Shown: positions 15,742-24,702, counted from the stretch's first letter. The stretch: DNA of 64,000 nt from Sphingosinicella sp963974575 (GCF_963974575.1 NZ_CAXBBQ010000011.1:1-64000); one strand, 5' to 3'. Made by a program: numbers and translations. Notes: generated by a model from the letters alone, not told the origin.

Positions 15742-17019
15742 TCAGGCAGCGTCGCCCGAGACCTTCTCCTTGGTCTTCTTCGCGAAGACCTTCACAGGCT
15801 CCTTGTTCCCGCCGACCACATCCTTGTCGATGCGAATCTCATCGACATCGTCGAAGCTCGGCAGGTCGAACATGGTATCGAGCAGGATGCCTTCCATGAT
15901 GGAGCGCAGGCCGCGCGCGCCGGTTTTGCGCTCGATGGCCCGCTTCGCGATCGCCATCAGCGCATCGTCGGTGAACGCGAGCTTCACGTTCTCCATCTCG
16001 AACAGCTTCTGATACTGCTTCACGAGCGCGTTCTTCGGCTCGGTGAGGATCTGGATCAGCGCCTTTTCGTCGAGATCCTCAAGCGTCGCGATCACCGGAA
16101 GGCGGCCGACGAACTCGGGGATCAGACCGAATTTCAGCAGGTCTTCCGGCTCGCAGTTCTTCAGCACCTCGCCCGTGCGGCGTTCGTCCGGCGCGGCGAC
16201 ATAAGCGCCGAAGCCGATCGACTTGCCCTGCAGACGGTCCGCGATGATCCGTTCAAGGCCCGCGAAGGCGCCGCCACAGATGAACAGGATGTTCGTGGTG
16301 TCGACCTGCAGGAACTCCTGCTGCGGGTGCTTGCGGCCGCCCTGCGGCGGAACGCTCGCGGTCGTGCCTTCCATGATCTTCAAGAGCGCCTGCTGCACGC
16401 CCTCGCCCGAGACATCGCGCGTGATCGAGGGGTTGTCGGCCTTGCGGCTGATCTTGTCGATCTCGTCGATATAGACGATGCCCCGCTGCGCGCGTTCGAC
16501 GTTGTAGTCGCTCGCCTGCAGCAGCTTCAGGATGATGTTCTCGACATCCTCGCCGACATAGCCCGCCTCGGTCAGCGTCGTCGCGTCGGCCATCGTGAAC
16601 GGCACGTCGAAGGTCTTGGCGAGCGTCTGCGCGAGCAGCGTCTTGCCGCAGCCGGTGGGGCCGACGAGCAGGATGTTCGATTTCGCCAGCTCGATCTCGG
16701 AGCCCTTGGCGCCGTTGTTGAGCCGCTTGTAGTGGTTATGCACCGCGACCGAAAGCACGCGCTTCGCCTGCGCCTGTCCGATCACATAATCATCGAGGAC
16801 GTCGCAGATCTCGCGCGGCGTCGGCACGCTGCCGTCGCTTTTCTTGGCGAGCGCACCCTTGGTTTCCTCGCGGATGATGTCGTTGCAGAGCTCGACGCAT
16901 TCATCGCAGATGAACACCGTCGGCCCCGCGATCAGCTTCCTGACCTCGTGCTGGCTCTTCCCGCAAAAAGAGCAGTAGAGCGTATTCTTGGAGTCGCTGC
17001 CGCCGCTGAGCTTGGTCAT
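15742..17019 (-). CDS. clpX: ATP-dependent Clp protease ATP-binding subunit ClpX
   Basis: A 425-residue AAA+ unfoldase that feeds proteins to ClpP. The N-terminal Cys4 zinc domain (about 13-42) shows CSFCGKSQ and CDECVELC. Walker A is GPTGCGKTLLAQ (about 118-129), and the sensor/lid region includes RKTGARGLRSIMEGILLD. Length and motifs are normal. It lies 148 bases downstream of clpP on the same strand, with an intercistronic hairpin between them, so the two may be co-transcribed. Confidence 0.98.
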   Translation of the reverse strand: MTKLSGGSDSKNTLYCSFCGKSQHEVRKLIAGPTVFICDECVELCNDIIREETKGALAKKSDGSVPTPREICDVLDDYVIGQAQAKRVLSVAVHNHYKRLNNGAKGSEIELAKSNILLVGPTGCGKTLLAQTLAKTFDVPFTMADATTLTEAGYVGEDVENIILKLLQASDYNVERAQRGIVYIDEIDKISRKADNPSITRDVSGEGVQQALLKIMEGTTASVPPQGGRKHPQQEFLQVDTTNILFICGGAFAGLERIIADRLQGKSIGFGAYVAAPDERRTGEVLKNCEPEDLLKFGLIPEFVGRLPVIATLEDLDEKALIQILTEPKNALVKQYQKLFEMENVKLAFTDDALMAIAKRAIERKTGARGLRSIMEGILLDTMFDLPSFDDVDEIRIDKDVVGGNKEPVKVFAKKTKEKVSGDAA

Positions 17020-17145
17020 AAAACGCCTCTTCCGGCCTCCGCGCCGGTTTCTTTGCCGCCTGCCATCCTAGCGCGCACACACGCCGCTTCAATGGTCAAT
17101 GCAGTCACATTCCCGAAATATATAGCGCCGCCATGCTCAACGGAA

Positions 17146-17172
17146 CGTGAACGGGCGGCCAGCCTGTTCACG
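17146..17172 (-). other. Intercistronic hairpin between clpP and clpX
   Basis: CGTGAAC (17146-17152) pairs with GTTCACG (17166-17172), with an inner GGC/GCC stem. It begins within the clpP stop region. No T-run follows on the minus strand, so it is more likely an mRNA processing or stability element than a terminator. Confidence 0.4.
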
Positions 17173-17809
17173 CCGCTTTGGCTTCCTCGTCGGCGGGCGA
17201 CGGGCGTGTTTCGAACACATCGTCGATAAGGCCGAATGCCTTGGCCTCATCGGCCGACATGAACTTGTCGCGCTCCACGGCAGACTCGATCGTCTCGATC
17301 GGCTGCTTGGAATATTTCGCCATCAGTTCGTTCATGCGCGAGCGGATGCGCAGGATTTCACGGGCCTGAATCTCGATGTCGGTCGCCTGCCCCTGAGCGC
17401 CGCCAGAGGGTTGGTGGACCATGATCCGCGCGTTCGTCATGGCCATCCGCATTCCCGGCTCTCCGGCCGCGAGGAGGAAAGCCCCCATCGAAGCGGCCTG
17501 GCCGATGCACACGGTGCCCACGCGCGGGCGGATGTACCGCATCGTGTCATGGATCGCCATGCCCGCCGTGACGACCCCGCCCGGCGAGTTGATGTACATG
17601 AAGATGTCCTTCTTCGGGTTTTCCGATTCGAGGAAGAGGAGCTGCGCCGTGATGAGCGACGCCATGTGGTCCTCGACCTGCCCGGTCACGAAGATGATGC
17701 GCTCCCGAAGCAGCCGCGAATAGATGTCGAAGCTGCGTTCGCCCCGGTTCGACTGCTCGATGACGATGGGGACGAGAGCGTTCGTGAGGCTGCTGACGGG
17801 ATCGATCAT
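17168..17809 (-). CDS. clpP: ATP-dependent Clp protease proteolytic subunit
   Basis: A 213-residue serine peptidase that assembles into the 14-mer barrel partnered by ClpX. The triad is visible: Ser in GQAASMGAFLL (about 106), His in MVHQPSGGAQ (about 131) and the Asp region near DEAKAFGLIDDVF (about 180). The start MIDPVSSL has AAGGA ten bases upstream; the longer reading adds 23 residues that do not look like ClpP. It follows trigger factor in the standard tig-clpP-clpX order. Confidence 0.97.
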   Translation of the reverse strand: MIDPVSSLTNALVPIVIEQSNRGERSFDIYSRLLRERIIFVTGQVEDHMASLITAQLLFLESENPKKDIFMYINSPGGVVTAGMAIHDTMRYIRPRVGTVCIGQAASMGAFLLAAGEPGMRMAMTNARIMVHQPSGGAQGQATDIEIQAREILRIRSRMNELMAKYSKQPIETIESAVERDKFMSADEAKAFGLIDDVFETRPSPADEEAKAA

Positions 17810-17904
17810 GAGTGTCCTTCGCGGGCGTTTGTCTGTTCCGATAACGGGATAGGTCGGCACAGGCGCGCCCGCTGTCAAGTGGGCGAAGTGGAGGCGAAGG
17901 AAGC

Positions 17905-17931
17905 CCGGGGGTCGGCATGGCCGCCCCCCGG
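17905..17931 (-). terminator. Probable terminator of tig
   Basis: CCGGGGG (17905-17911) pairs with CCCCCGG (17925-17931), with a GGC/GCC inner stem, right after the trigger-factor stop. The downstream minus-strand sequence GCTTCCTT is only weakly T-rich, so some read-through into clpP is likely. Confidence 0.5.
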
Positions 17932-17947
17932 CGTCAGTTCGCTCGGT

Positions 17948-19531
17948 TCAGGCCTTCGCGGCTTTCTTGGCCGGGGCCTTTTTCGCTGGCTTTTTCTCCG
18001 GTTCCGCATCGGCTTCCGCCTTTGCAGCCGTTTTCTTGGCGGCGGGCTTCTTTTCGGCCTTCACCGCGTCTTCTTTCGGCTCGGCGTCTGCCGCCTTCGC
18101 CGTCTTCTTGGCAGCCTTTTTAGGCTTGCCCTCCCCATCCGCGTGATCGTGGTCGTGATGGTCGTGTCCGCAGCCCGGGCCATGGACGTGACCGGTCGGC
18201 GTCTCGTCGTCGTCCTCGATCGCCTGCTGCAGGTCTTCGCGGCTGACGCTGCGCTCGGTCAGTTCGGCCTTGCCGAGGAGCACGTCGACGACCTTGTCCT
18301 CATAGAGCGGCGCGCGGAGCTGCGCGGCGGCCATGGCGTTTTCCTGGAAATATTTCACGACCTGCTGCTGCTGGCCCGGATAGCGCGCGGCTTCCTGGCC
18401 GATCAGGCGGTTCATCTCGGCCTGCGTGACGTTCACGCCTTCCTTCTGACCGATTTCGGAGAGGAGCAGGCCAAGGCGCACGCGGCGCTCGGCGATGCGG
18501 CGATACTCGTCCTTGTCGTTCTCAAGCTCGGCAACCGCGGCGGCCGGGTCCGCCTCATGGCTCGCCTCGTGCTCCAGCTGCGCCCAGATCTGGCCGAACT
18601 CGGCCTCCACCATCGTCGGCGGCACGTCGAAATCGTGGTTCGCGGCGAGGTGATCGAGCAGCTTGCGCTTCAGGTGCGTGCGGGTCATGCCCTGCAGCTC
18701 GGCGGAAATCTGGTCCTTCAGGATTTCCTTGAGTTTGTCGAGGCTCTCAAGGCCGAGGTTGGTCGCGAGCGTATCGTCGATCGCGGCTTCCTGCGGCTGG
18801 CGCACTTCGGTGACGAGCACGTCGAACACCGCCGGCTTACCCTTGAGATAGGCGACGTTGTAATCTTCGGGGAAGTTCACTTCGACCTTCACCTTGTCGT
18901 TCGCCTTGACGCCGACAAGCTGGTCTTCGAAGCCGGGGATGAGGCGGCCGGAGCCGATCTCGATCTGCATCCCCTCGCCCTTGCCGCCTTCGAACTCCTC
19001 GCCCTCGACCGTGCCGACGAAGTCCATGACGACGACATCGCCCGTCTGCGCCTTGTAGGTCTTCGGCGCGGCGTCGAAACGCTTTTGCTGGTCCGCAAAG
19101 CGCTTCAGCGCGTCTTCGATCTCCGCATCGCTCGGCTCAACGACGAGCTTTTCGAGCGCGATGCCCTCGATGTTCACCGACGTGATTTCCGGGAGCACTT
19201 CAAGCTCGACCGTGAACACGACGTCCTTGCCCTGCGCGTAGTCGTCCGCGAGCGCGACCGACGGCTGCATGGCCGGGCGCAGCTGCTTGTCGGCAACGAG
19301 CTTCTGCACGCCTTCCTGCACCGCGCTGTTCAGCGCTTCGCCGTGCATCGCTTCGCCGTGCATCTTCTTCACGAGGTTCTTCGGAACCTTGCCGGGACGG
19401 AAGCCGGGCATACGAATCTGGCCGGAGACCTGCGTGATCTGGGCATCGATGCGCGATTCGAGATCCTTGGCGGGGATCGTGACTTCGTACTGGCGCTTCA
19501 GGCCTTCGTTCGTCTTCTCGGCAATCTGCAT
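17948..19531 (-). CDS. tig: Trigger factor with an extended His/Lys/Ala-rich tail
   Basis: A 527-residue ribosome-bound chaperone. The N-terminal ribosome-binding domain contains GFRPGKVPKNLVKK (about 44-57, around the G-F-R-x-G-x-x-P signature). An FKBP-type PPIase domain spans about 150-240, and the helical chaperone arms reach to about 440. The last 80 or so residues are unusual: HVHGPGCGHDHHDHDHADG, a likely metal-binding stretch, is followed by repeated Ala-Lys-Lys motifs ending in KKAPAKKAAKA. Typical trigger factors stop near 430-450 residues. The start MQIAEKTNEG is the family norm. tRNA-Leu lies 47 bases upstream on the same strand. Confidence 0.95.
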   Translation of the reverse strand: MQIAEKTNEGLKRQYEVTIPAKDLESRIDAQITQVSGQIRMPGFRPGKVPKNLVKKMHGEAMHGEALNSAVQEGVQKLVADKQLRPAMQPSVALADDYAQGKDVVFTVELEVLPEITSVNIEGIALEKLVVEPSDAEIEDALKRFADQQKRFDAAPKTYKAQTGDVVVMDFVGTVEGEEFEGGKGEGMQIEIGSGRLIPGFEDQLVGVKANDKVKVEVNFPEDYNVAYLKGKPAVFDVLVTEVRQPQEAAIDDTLATNLGLESLDKLKEILKDQISAELQGMTRTHLKRKLLDHLAANHDFDVPPTMVEAEFGQIWAQLEHEASHEADPAAAVAELENDKDEYRRIAERRVRLGLLLSEIGQKEGVNVTQAEMNRLIGQEAARYPGQQQQVVKYFQENAMAAAQLRAPLYEDKVVDVLLGKAELTERSVSREDLQQAIEDDDETPTGHVHGPGCGHDHHDHDHADGEGKPKKAAKKTAKAADAEPKEDAVKAEKKPAAKKTAAKAEADAEPEKKPAKKAPAKKAAKA

Positions 19532-19578
19532 TTCGTCAGTCGGCTTTCGTTCAAGAACCCAAGTATTTGGCCAAAGTC

Positions 19579-19663
19579 TGGTGCGGGCGAAGGGACTCGA
19601 ACCCCCACGTCTTTCGACACCAGAACCTAAATCTGGCGCGTCTACCAGTTTCGCCACGCCCGC
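19579..19663 (-). tRNA. tRNA-Leu (anticodon TAG)
   Basis: This class II tRNA of 85 bases has the acceptor GCGGGCG/CGCCCGC, an encoded CCA and a long variable arm. The anticodon arm CCAGA-TTTAGGT-TCTGG gives anticodon TAG for leucine. It stands directly upstream of tig and is probably read in the same direction from a shared promoter. Confidence 0.95.
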
Positions 19664-19734
19664 AGGTCCACCAAGGGGTGACCCCGGCGGCTTCGGCGGC
19701 GGTCTATACGCAGGCCCGCGTAAGGTGGCAAGGC

Positions 19735-20484
19735 TTAGGAGGCGGGCGCTTCCCGCACCGCGCCGATCAGGAACTCGATGTTGCCTTCCGGCCCCTTGAT
19801 CGGGCTTTCGGTAATCCCGAGCACACGCCAGCCGGGCAGCGCACCGAGCCACGCCTCCACCTCGGCGCAGACACGGGCATGGACGGCAGGTTCGCGCACG
19901 ACGCCGCCCTTCCCGACCTCGGCTGGGCCGGCCTCGAACTGCGGCTTGATGAGCGCCACAAGCCGGGCGCCCGGCGCGGCGAATTTAAGCGGCGTTTCCA
20001 GCACCTTGGCAAGGCCGATGAAGCTGGCGTCGCAAACAATGATGTCGACGCTTTCGGGTATCTGCTCCGCCGTCAGATACCGCGCATTGGTCTTTTCGAG
20101 CACCACGACGCGCGGATCCTGCCGCAGCTTCCACGCAAGCTGGTTCGTGCCGACGTCGACCGCATAGACCTTCGCCGCGCCGCGCGTGAGCAAAACGTCG
20201 GTAAAACCGCCGGTCGAGGAACCCACATCCATCGCGACCCGCCCCGCGGGATCGATGCCGAAATGGCCGAGCCCCTTTTCGAGCTTGAGCCCGCCCCGCG
20301 AGACCCACGGATGATCCTTGCCGCGCACCTCGAGCGCCGCATCCTCAGCGACCGCCTCCCCCGCCTTGGCAACCTTGCGCTCGCCCACAAACACCAGCCC
20401 CGCCATGATGAGCGCCTGTGCCTTCGCCCGGCTCTCCACGAGCCCGCGCGAGACGAGAAGCTGATCAATGCGAGTTTTGGGCAT
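19735..20484 (-). CDS. tlyA: TlyA-family rRNA (cytidine-2'-O)-methyltransferase
   Basis: A 249-residue protein with an N-terminal S4 RNA-binding domain (about 1-60: TRIDQLLVSRGLVESRAKAQ) and a FtsJ-like SAM methyltransferase domain. Its motif I is MDVGSSTGGFTDVLL (about 84-98). Members 2'-O-methylate rRNA; some are reported haemolysins, but methylation is the safer call. It follows dxs by 74 bases on the same strand, an arrangement common in many bacteria. Confidence 0.93.
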   Translation of the reverse strand: MPKTRIDQLLVSRGLVESRAKAQALIMAGLVFVGERKVAKAGEAVAEDAALEVRGKDHPWVSRGGLKLEKGLGHFGIDPAGRVAMDVGSSTGGFTDVLLTRGAAKVYAVDVGTNQLAWKLRQDPRVVVLEKTNARYLTAEQIPESVDIIVCDASFIGLAKVLETPLKFAAPGARLVALIKPQFEAGPAEVGKGGVVREPAVHARVCAEVEAWLGALPGWRVLGITESPIKGPEGNIEFLIGAVREAPAS

Positions 20485-20493
20485 CGGCCGTTG

Positions 20494-22419
20494 TCAGGCC
20501 CGCGCGCCCTCGGTGACGTTCGCGCTATTGTGTCGAAGCGCGCTGAGCACCGTCTTCACGATGCCTGCCGCGTCGAGTCCCGCCTCGGCGTACTGTTTTT
20601 CCGGGCTGTCCTGCTCCTGGAACACGTCCGGCAGGCGTATGGTGCGGATCTTGAGGCCCGCATCGAGCAGGCCGGTATCCGATGCCATGGTGAGGACATG
20701 CGCACCGAGCCCGCCGATGGCGCCCTCCTCCACCGTGACCACCACGTCGTGCGTGGCGGCGAGCTTGCGGATCAGCGCTTCGTCGAGCGGCTTTGCGAAG
20801 CGGAGGTCGGCGACCGTCGTCGAGAGCCCCTTGGCATCGAGTTCGTCCGCCGCTTTCAGCGCTTCGCCGAGACGGGTGCCGAGCGACAGGATTGCGACCT
20901 TGCGGCCTTCGCGGACAATACGGCCCTTGCCGATCTCCAGCCGCTCCGGCGTTTCCGGGAGCGCGAGGCCGACACCGCTTCCGCGCGGATAGCGGAATGC
21001 GATCGGGCCATCATCGTGGAGCGCGGCCGTGTGGACCATGTGAACGAGTTCGACCTCGTCCGCCGCCGCCATCACCACCATATTCGGCAGCGTGGCGAGA
21101 TAGGTGACATCGAAGGAACCTGCGTGCGTGCTACCGTCCGCACCCACGAGGCCCGCGCGGTCGATCGCGAAGCGCACCGGCAGGTTCTGGATCGCGACGT
21201 CGTGCACGACCTGATCGTAGGCGCGCTGCAGGAAGGTCGAGTAGATCGCGCAGAACGGCCGATACCCCTGCGCGGCGAGGCCCGCTGCGAAGGTGACGGC
21301 GTGCTGTTCGGCGATGCCGACATCAAAGCTGCGGCTCGGGAACTTGTGCTGGAACTTGTCGAGACCGGTACCCGACGGCATCGCTGCGGTGATCGCGACG
21401 ATCTTGTCGTCCCGCTCGGCCTCCGCCATCAGCGCCTTGGCGAACACGCCTGTATAGCTGGGCGGGCCAGCTTTTGCGGGCGCCATCGCACCGGTGATGA
21501 CATCGAATTTGGTGACGCCGTGATACTTGTCCGCCGAGGCTTCGGCAGGTGCGTAGCCTTTGCCCTTCTTCGTCACGACATGGATCAGGCACGGCCCTTC
21601 GGCGGCATCGCGCACGTTTTCGAGCACCGGGAGCAGGTGATCGAGATTGTGCCCGTCCACCGGCCCCACGTAGTAGAAACCCAGTTCTTCGAAGAGCGTG
21701 CCGCCCGTCGCCATGCCGCGCGCGAACTCGTCCGCCTTGCGGAGGCCCGAGTGCAGCGGACGCGGCATCTTCCGCGCAAGCCGCTTCGCGAGGTCGCGCA
21801 GGCCGAGAAACTCGCGGCTGGAGATGAGCCGCGCGAGATAGGCGGAAAGCCCGCCCACCGGCGGCGCGATCGACATGTCGTTGTCGTTGAGGATGACGAC
21901 GAGGCGGTTGCCGGCGGCTTCCGCATTGTTCATCGCCTCATAGGCCATGCCCGCAGACATGGCGCCATCGCCGATCACCGCAATCGCCTTTCCGGGCGCG
22001 CCCGACAGCTTGTTCGCCACGGCAAAGCCGAGCGCCGCCGAGATCGAGGTGGAGCTGTGCGCCGCGCCGAACGGATCGTATTCGCTCTCGCTGCGCTTGG
22101 TGAAACCCGAAAGCCCGCCGCCCTGCCGGATCGTGCGCATCCGATCGCGCCGGCCGGTGAGGATCTTGTGCGGATAGGCCTGGTGCCCGACGTCCCAGAT
22201 CAGCCGGTCGCGCGGCGTATCAAACACGTAGTGGAGCGCGACGCTCAGCTCGACGACGCCGAGCCCGGCGCCAAGGTGGCCGCCCGTCTGGCTCACGGCG
22301 TCGATCATCTCGGCGCGCACTTCGCCCGCCAGCTGCCGGAGCTGCGATGGCGCAAGTTTCCGTAAGTCTGCCGGGTCTTTGACCGTGTCGAGCAGCGGCG
22401 TGTTCGGCGGGTTGGTCAA
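20494..22419 (-). CDS. dxs: 1-deoxy-D-xylulose-5-phosphate synthase
   Basis: A 641-residue thiamine-diphosphate enzyme that joins pyruvate and glyceraldehyde 3-phosphate in the first step of the MEP isoprenoid pathway. It has GHQAYPHKILTGR (about 70-82), the ThDP motif GDGAMSAGMAYEAMNNAEA (about 151-169) and the transketolase pyrimidine-binding and C-terminal domains, including DRAGLVGADGSTHAGSFD. The start is TTG (MTNPPNTP), with GGGGGA about four bases upstream. A TTG four codons earlier is the other option. Confidence 0.96.
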   Translation of the reverse strand: MTNPPNTPLLDTVKDPADLRKLAPSQLRQLAGEVRAEMIDAVSQTGGHLGAGLGVVELSVALHYVFDTPRDRLIWDVGHQAYPHKILTGRRDRMRTIRQGGGLSGFTKRSESEYDPFGAAHSSTSISAALGFAVANKLSGAPGKAIAVIGDGAMSAGMAYEAMNNAEAAGNRLVVILNDNDMSIAPPVGGLSAYLARLISSREFLGLRDLAKRLARKMPRPLHSGLRKADEFARGMATGGTLFEELGFYYVGPVDGHNLDHLLPVLENVRDAAEGPCLIHVVTKKGKGYAPAEASADKYHGVTKFDVITGAMAPAKAGPPSYTGVFAKALMAEAERDDKIVAITAAMPSGTGLDKFQHKFPSRSFDVGIAEQHAVTFAAGLAAQGYRPFCAIYSTFLQRAYDQVVHDVAIQNLPVRFAIDRAGLVGADGSTHAGSFDVTYLATLPNMVVMAAADEVELVHMVHTAALHDDGPIAFRYPRGSGVGLALPETPERLEIGKGRIVREGRKVAILSLGTRLGEALKAADELDAKGLSTTVADLRFAKPLDEALIRKLAATHDVVVTVEEGAIGGLGAHVLTMASDTGLLDAGLKIRTIRLPDVFQEQDSPEKQYAEAGLDAAGIVKTVLSALRHNSANVTEGARA

Positions 22420-22489
22420 GGAATCCCCCAAGTGGAATGTCTTTGTTTCTTAGCCTTGCGGCGTCGTCTTGTCGATTGCGGTGCGGCGG

Positions 22490-22951
22490 TCAGGCGCAGC
22501 CTGCGCATGTTCCGCGGACTTCCAAAACGGGCTGCACCGGCCTGAAACCGGCCTGACGCGCACGTTCTCGAACGCTTTCGCTCAGCGAATCGTCGTCGAG
22601 GTGCGTGGTGCCCCCGCAGGCGTCGCAGACGAGGAAGATGCAGTCGTGGACGCATTCCGGGTGCGCATTGACGATATAGGCGTTCTTCGACTCGACTCGC
22701 TTGGCGAGATTGGTCGCCACGAACAGGTCGAGGATGCGATAAACGCTGTTCGCCGCGACACGCTTGTCGCGTGCTTTCGAAACCGCCTCCGCGACGTCAT
22801 AGGCGGAAACCGGGCGATCAAAATCTGCAAGCGCCGCGAACACGCTCGCGCGCATATCCGTCCACTGCTCGCCAGCCGCCGTAAGCGCGCCGGCGGCGGC
22901 CGACGTCAGGCTCTCGCCGTGCGGTTCGTGATGCTTGTGCTTGGTCGCCAT
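22490..22951 (-). CDS. zur: Fur-family transcriptional repressor, Zur-like
   Basis: A 153-residue protein with the winged-helix and dimerisation domains of the Fur family: RPVSAYDVAEAVS and ANSVYRILDLFVATNLAKRV, then metal sites HPECVHDCIFLVCDACGG and the C-terminal CAGC. The His-rich start (ATKHKHHEPHG) may also bind zinc. Zur represses zinc uptake genes. The call rests on the pairing with merC and on the operator upstream of that gene. It starts eight bases after the merC stop, so both share one transcript. Confidence 0.82.
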   Translation of the reverse strand: MATKHKHHEPHGESLTSAAAGALTAAGEQWTDMRASVFAALADFDRPVSAYDVAEAVSKARDKRVAANSVYRILDLFVATNLAKRVESKNAYIVNAHPECVHDCIFLVCDACGGTTHLDDDSLSESVRERARQAGFRPVQPVLEVRGTCAGCA

Positions 22952-22958
22952 GCCCCGA

Positions 22959-23354
22959 TTATGGGCATCCGCAGCCTTCGCGGCAAGTTCCGCCGTGCAG
23001 GCAGCGGATATTGAGCCAGTGCGCCCAGGCGACGAACGCAGCGCCCAGCACTGTGAAGCCGAGTTCGGCATTGCCGTGTTTCATCGTGAGCGCGAAGGCC
23101 ATGAAACCGATACCGACGAGACCAAGCGCGATCACCACCCAGCGCCGATGCCGGAAAACCCCGCGCCCGAGCCCGATGACCGCAAGCGGAATCGCGAGCG
23201 CGAGGCCGATCTTGTGGATATCGTGCTGAAAGAAGCCGGTCGAGCCGACCGAAAGCAGCGCGATGACGAGCGTCGTCGCAAGACAATGCAGGAGACACAG
23301 CCCCGAAAGGCCGATCGCCGACTTGTCGATCCAGAGGTTGAAACGGTCCTGCAT
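22959..23354 (-). CDS. MerC-domain membrane protein
   Basis: A 131-residue inner-membrane protein with four predicted helices. The MerC-type pair LSGLCLLHCLATTLV (about 18-32) lies in the first helix, and Cys residues cluster at the C terminus (RCLHGGTCREGCGCP). MerC proteins carry mercury in mer operons. Here there is no merA, merT or merP, and the partner is a Zur-like regulator, so a role in zinc or related metal transport is likelier. It heads the merC-zur operon, with a palindrome 12 bases upstream of its start. Confidence 0.82.
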   Translation of the reverse strand: MQDRFNLWIDKSAIGLSGLCLLHCLATTLVIALLSVGSTGFFQHDIHKIGLALAIPLAVIGLGRGVFRHRRWVVIALGLVGIGFMAFALTMKHGNAELGFTVLGAAFVAWAHWLNIRCLHGGTCREGCGCP

Positions 23355-23365
23355 GGCGCGAGGAT

Positions 23366-23380
23366 ATAATGTAACATTAT
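23366..23380. promoter_or_regulatory. Zur-like operator of the merC-zur operon
   Basis: ATAATGT-A-ACATTAT is a perfect 7-1-7 palindrome, AT-rich in a GC-rich genome, and very like alphaproteobacterial Zur boxes (AATGTTAT-type half sites). Binding here would block transcription of merC and zur itself, giving zinc-dependent autoregulation. Confidence 0.7.
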
Positions 23381-23485
23381 CACATGCGCAAGCATTTAAA
23401 GCGTTGACCATTCCTTGCAACGGAACGTCAACGAGCCGCCGATTATTTACAGCGAACAGCGTTCGAGTCTTCGGGTGGAACCGGC

Positions 23486-23806
23486 ATGAGCAGCGGCATC
23501 GTCAGCGTTTACGTCACCTTCGCTTCGGCAGAAAGCGCGGCGCGCATCGGCCGCCAGATGGTGGAGGAACGCCTCGCCGCCTGCGTCAACGTGCTCGGTC
23601 CCACGCTTTCCATCTATCGCTGGCAGGGCAAGGTGGAGGAAGCAAACGAGGTCGCCGTGCTGTTCAAGACCACGGCGGGCTGCGCAGAGGTTCTGGCGAA
23701 ACGGCTCGGCGAGGTGCACGGATACGAGAACCCGGCCGTCGCCGTCTGGCCGATCGAACACGCCCCCGCTCCCTATGTGCAGTGGGTGCGCGCGCAGGTG
23801 CGCTAA
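23486..23806 (+). CDS. cutA: Divalent-cation tolerance protein CutA
   Basis: A 106-residue trimeric ferredoxin-like protein. Family motifs are VYVTFASAESAARIGRQMVE, ERLAACVNVLGP (with the copper-linked Cys) and the C-terminal NPAVAVWPIEHAP. CutA is tied to copper tolerance in E. coli, though its mechanism is unsettled. Its stop overlaps the convergent hydrolase gene by four bases. It is divergent from the merC-zur operon, so the Zur-like operator between them could in principle touch both. Confidence 0.95.
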   Translation: MSSGIVSVYVTFASAESAARIGRQMVEERLAACVNVLGPTLSIYRWQGKVEEANEVAVLFKTTAGCAEVLAKRLGEVHGYENPAVAVWPIEHAPAPYVQWVRAQVR

Positions 23807-24660
23807 GCCGCAACGGCTCCCGGTATCACGGCGTCGGCATAGTCGCTGTCGGCAAGCGCAATGAGCTTGCGGTCATCGTGGTTCCACGGGTGGAAACCGG
23901 GCAGGAAGAATGCCGCCCACGCGGGCACCAGCTTCCGCACCACGCCCGGCCTGCCGAACCAGAACCACAGGACGCGCGCCCATGCGCCCGGCCCTTCGAT
24001 ACCGTCCTGCTTCAAAAGGTAGAGCATCCCCTGGAAGCGCTTCTTCCAGAATTCCTTGCTGACGAGCAGCATCATGATCGCCTTGATCTTCCACCGCTTC
24101 CAGCGCGACCAACCCTGCGTGGCGTGGAGCCAGGTGTCGTAGGCGACGCCCTTGTGCTCGATCTCCTCGATCGCGTGCCACTTCCACATCGCGACGAGCG
24201 CGGGGTCGGCATCCTTCCAGTAATCGATGTCGCCGAGCATCCGCTGCGCCATGATCGCGGTGTAGTGTTCAAGCGCCATGGTGACGGCGAGGTTCAGGAT
24301 CTGCGGGCGGTCCTTCGTCATTTCGAGCGATTCGACGACGACGTCCTCAAGGTGCCCGATCTCGTAGCCCGCTTCCGCCACGCGCTTGTTGAACGACACG
24401 TGCTCGCGGCTGTGCATCACCTCCTGCTTGATGAAGGCGTTGATTTCGCGCTCCAGCTTCGGGGGCACGCCGTCGCGGAAGGCGCGGACGCTTTCCACGA
24501 AAAAGGCCTCGCCGCGCGGGAAGGTGACAGAAAGCGCATTGTAGAAAGCCGTTGCAATCGGATCGCCGCGCATCCACCACCGATCCTGCCTCAGGCCGCG
24601 TCCAAAGCGTCGGTCTCGGGGGGTGATGGTCAGATCCGCAGGCGTTTTTTCACGGGTCAT
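23803..24660 (-). CDS. Predicted metal-dependent hydrolase (ferritin-like, PF10118 type)
   Basis: A 285-residue protein whose Glu/His spacing suggests a diiron four-helix core: QEVMHSREH (about 88-96), ALEHYTAIM (about 128-136) and WHAIEEIEHKGVAYDTWL (about 160-177). The family is annotated as a metal-dependent hydrolase without proven activity. Residues 190-255 are hydrophobic and Trp-rich and may sit on the membrane. It is divergent from a TetR regulator across 42 bases. A TTGACA at about 24704-24709 on the minus strand could be its -35. GAGGAG precedes the start. Confidence 0.8.
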   Translation of the reverse strand: MTREKTPADLTITPRDRRFGRGLRQDRWWMRGDPIATAFYNALSVTFPRGEAFFVESVRAFRDGVPPKLEREINAFIKQEVMHSREHVSFNKRVAEAGYEIGHLEDVVVESLEMTKDRPQILNLAVTMALEHYTAIMAQRMLGDIDYWKDADPALVAMWKWHAIEEIEHKGVAYDTWLHATQGWSRWKRWKIKAIMMLLVSKEFWKKRFQGMLYLLKQDGIEGPGAWARVLWFWFGRPGVVRKLVPAWAAFFLPGFHPWNHDDRKLIALADSDYADAVIPGAVAA

Positions 24661-24702
24661 TGCAGTGCTCCTCGGTGCACAGAATGGGCTTTACTTACAC
24701 CA

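Noticed and set aside
17147..19630. Long plus-strand open frame opposite clpP and tig (about 827 codons)
   Set aside because: It crosses two well-supported genes and an intergenic region, with no family features.
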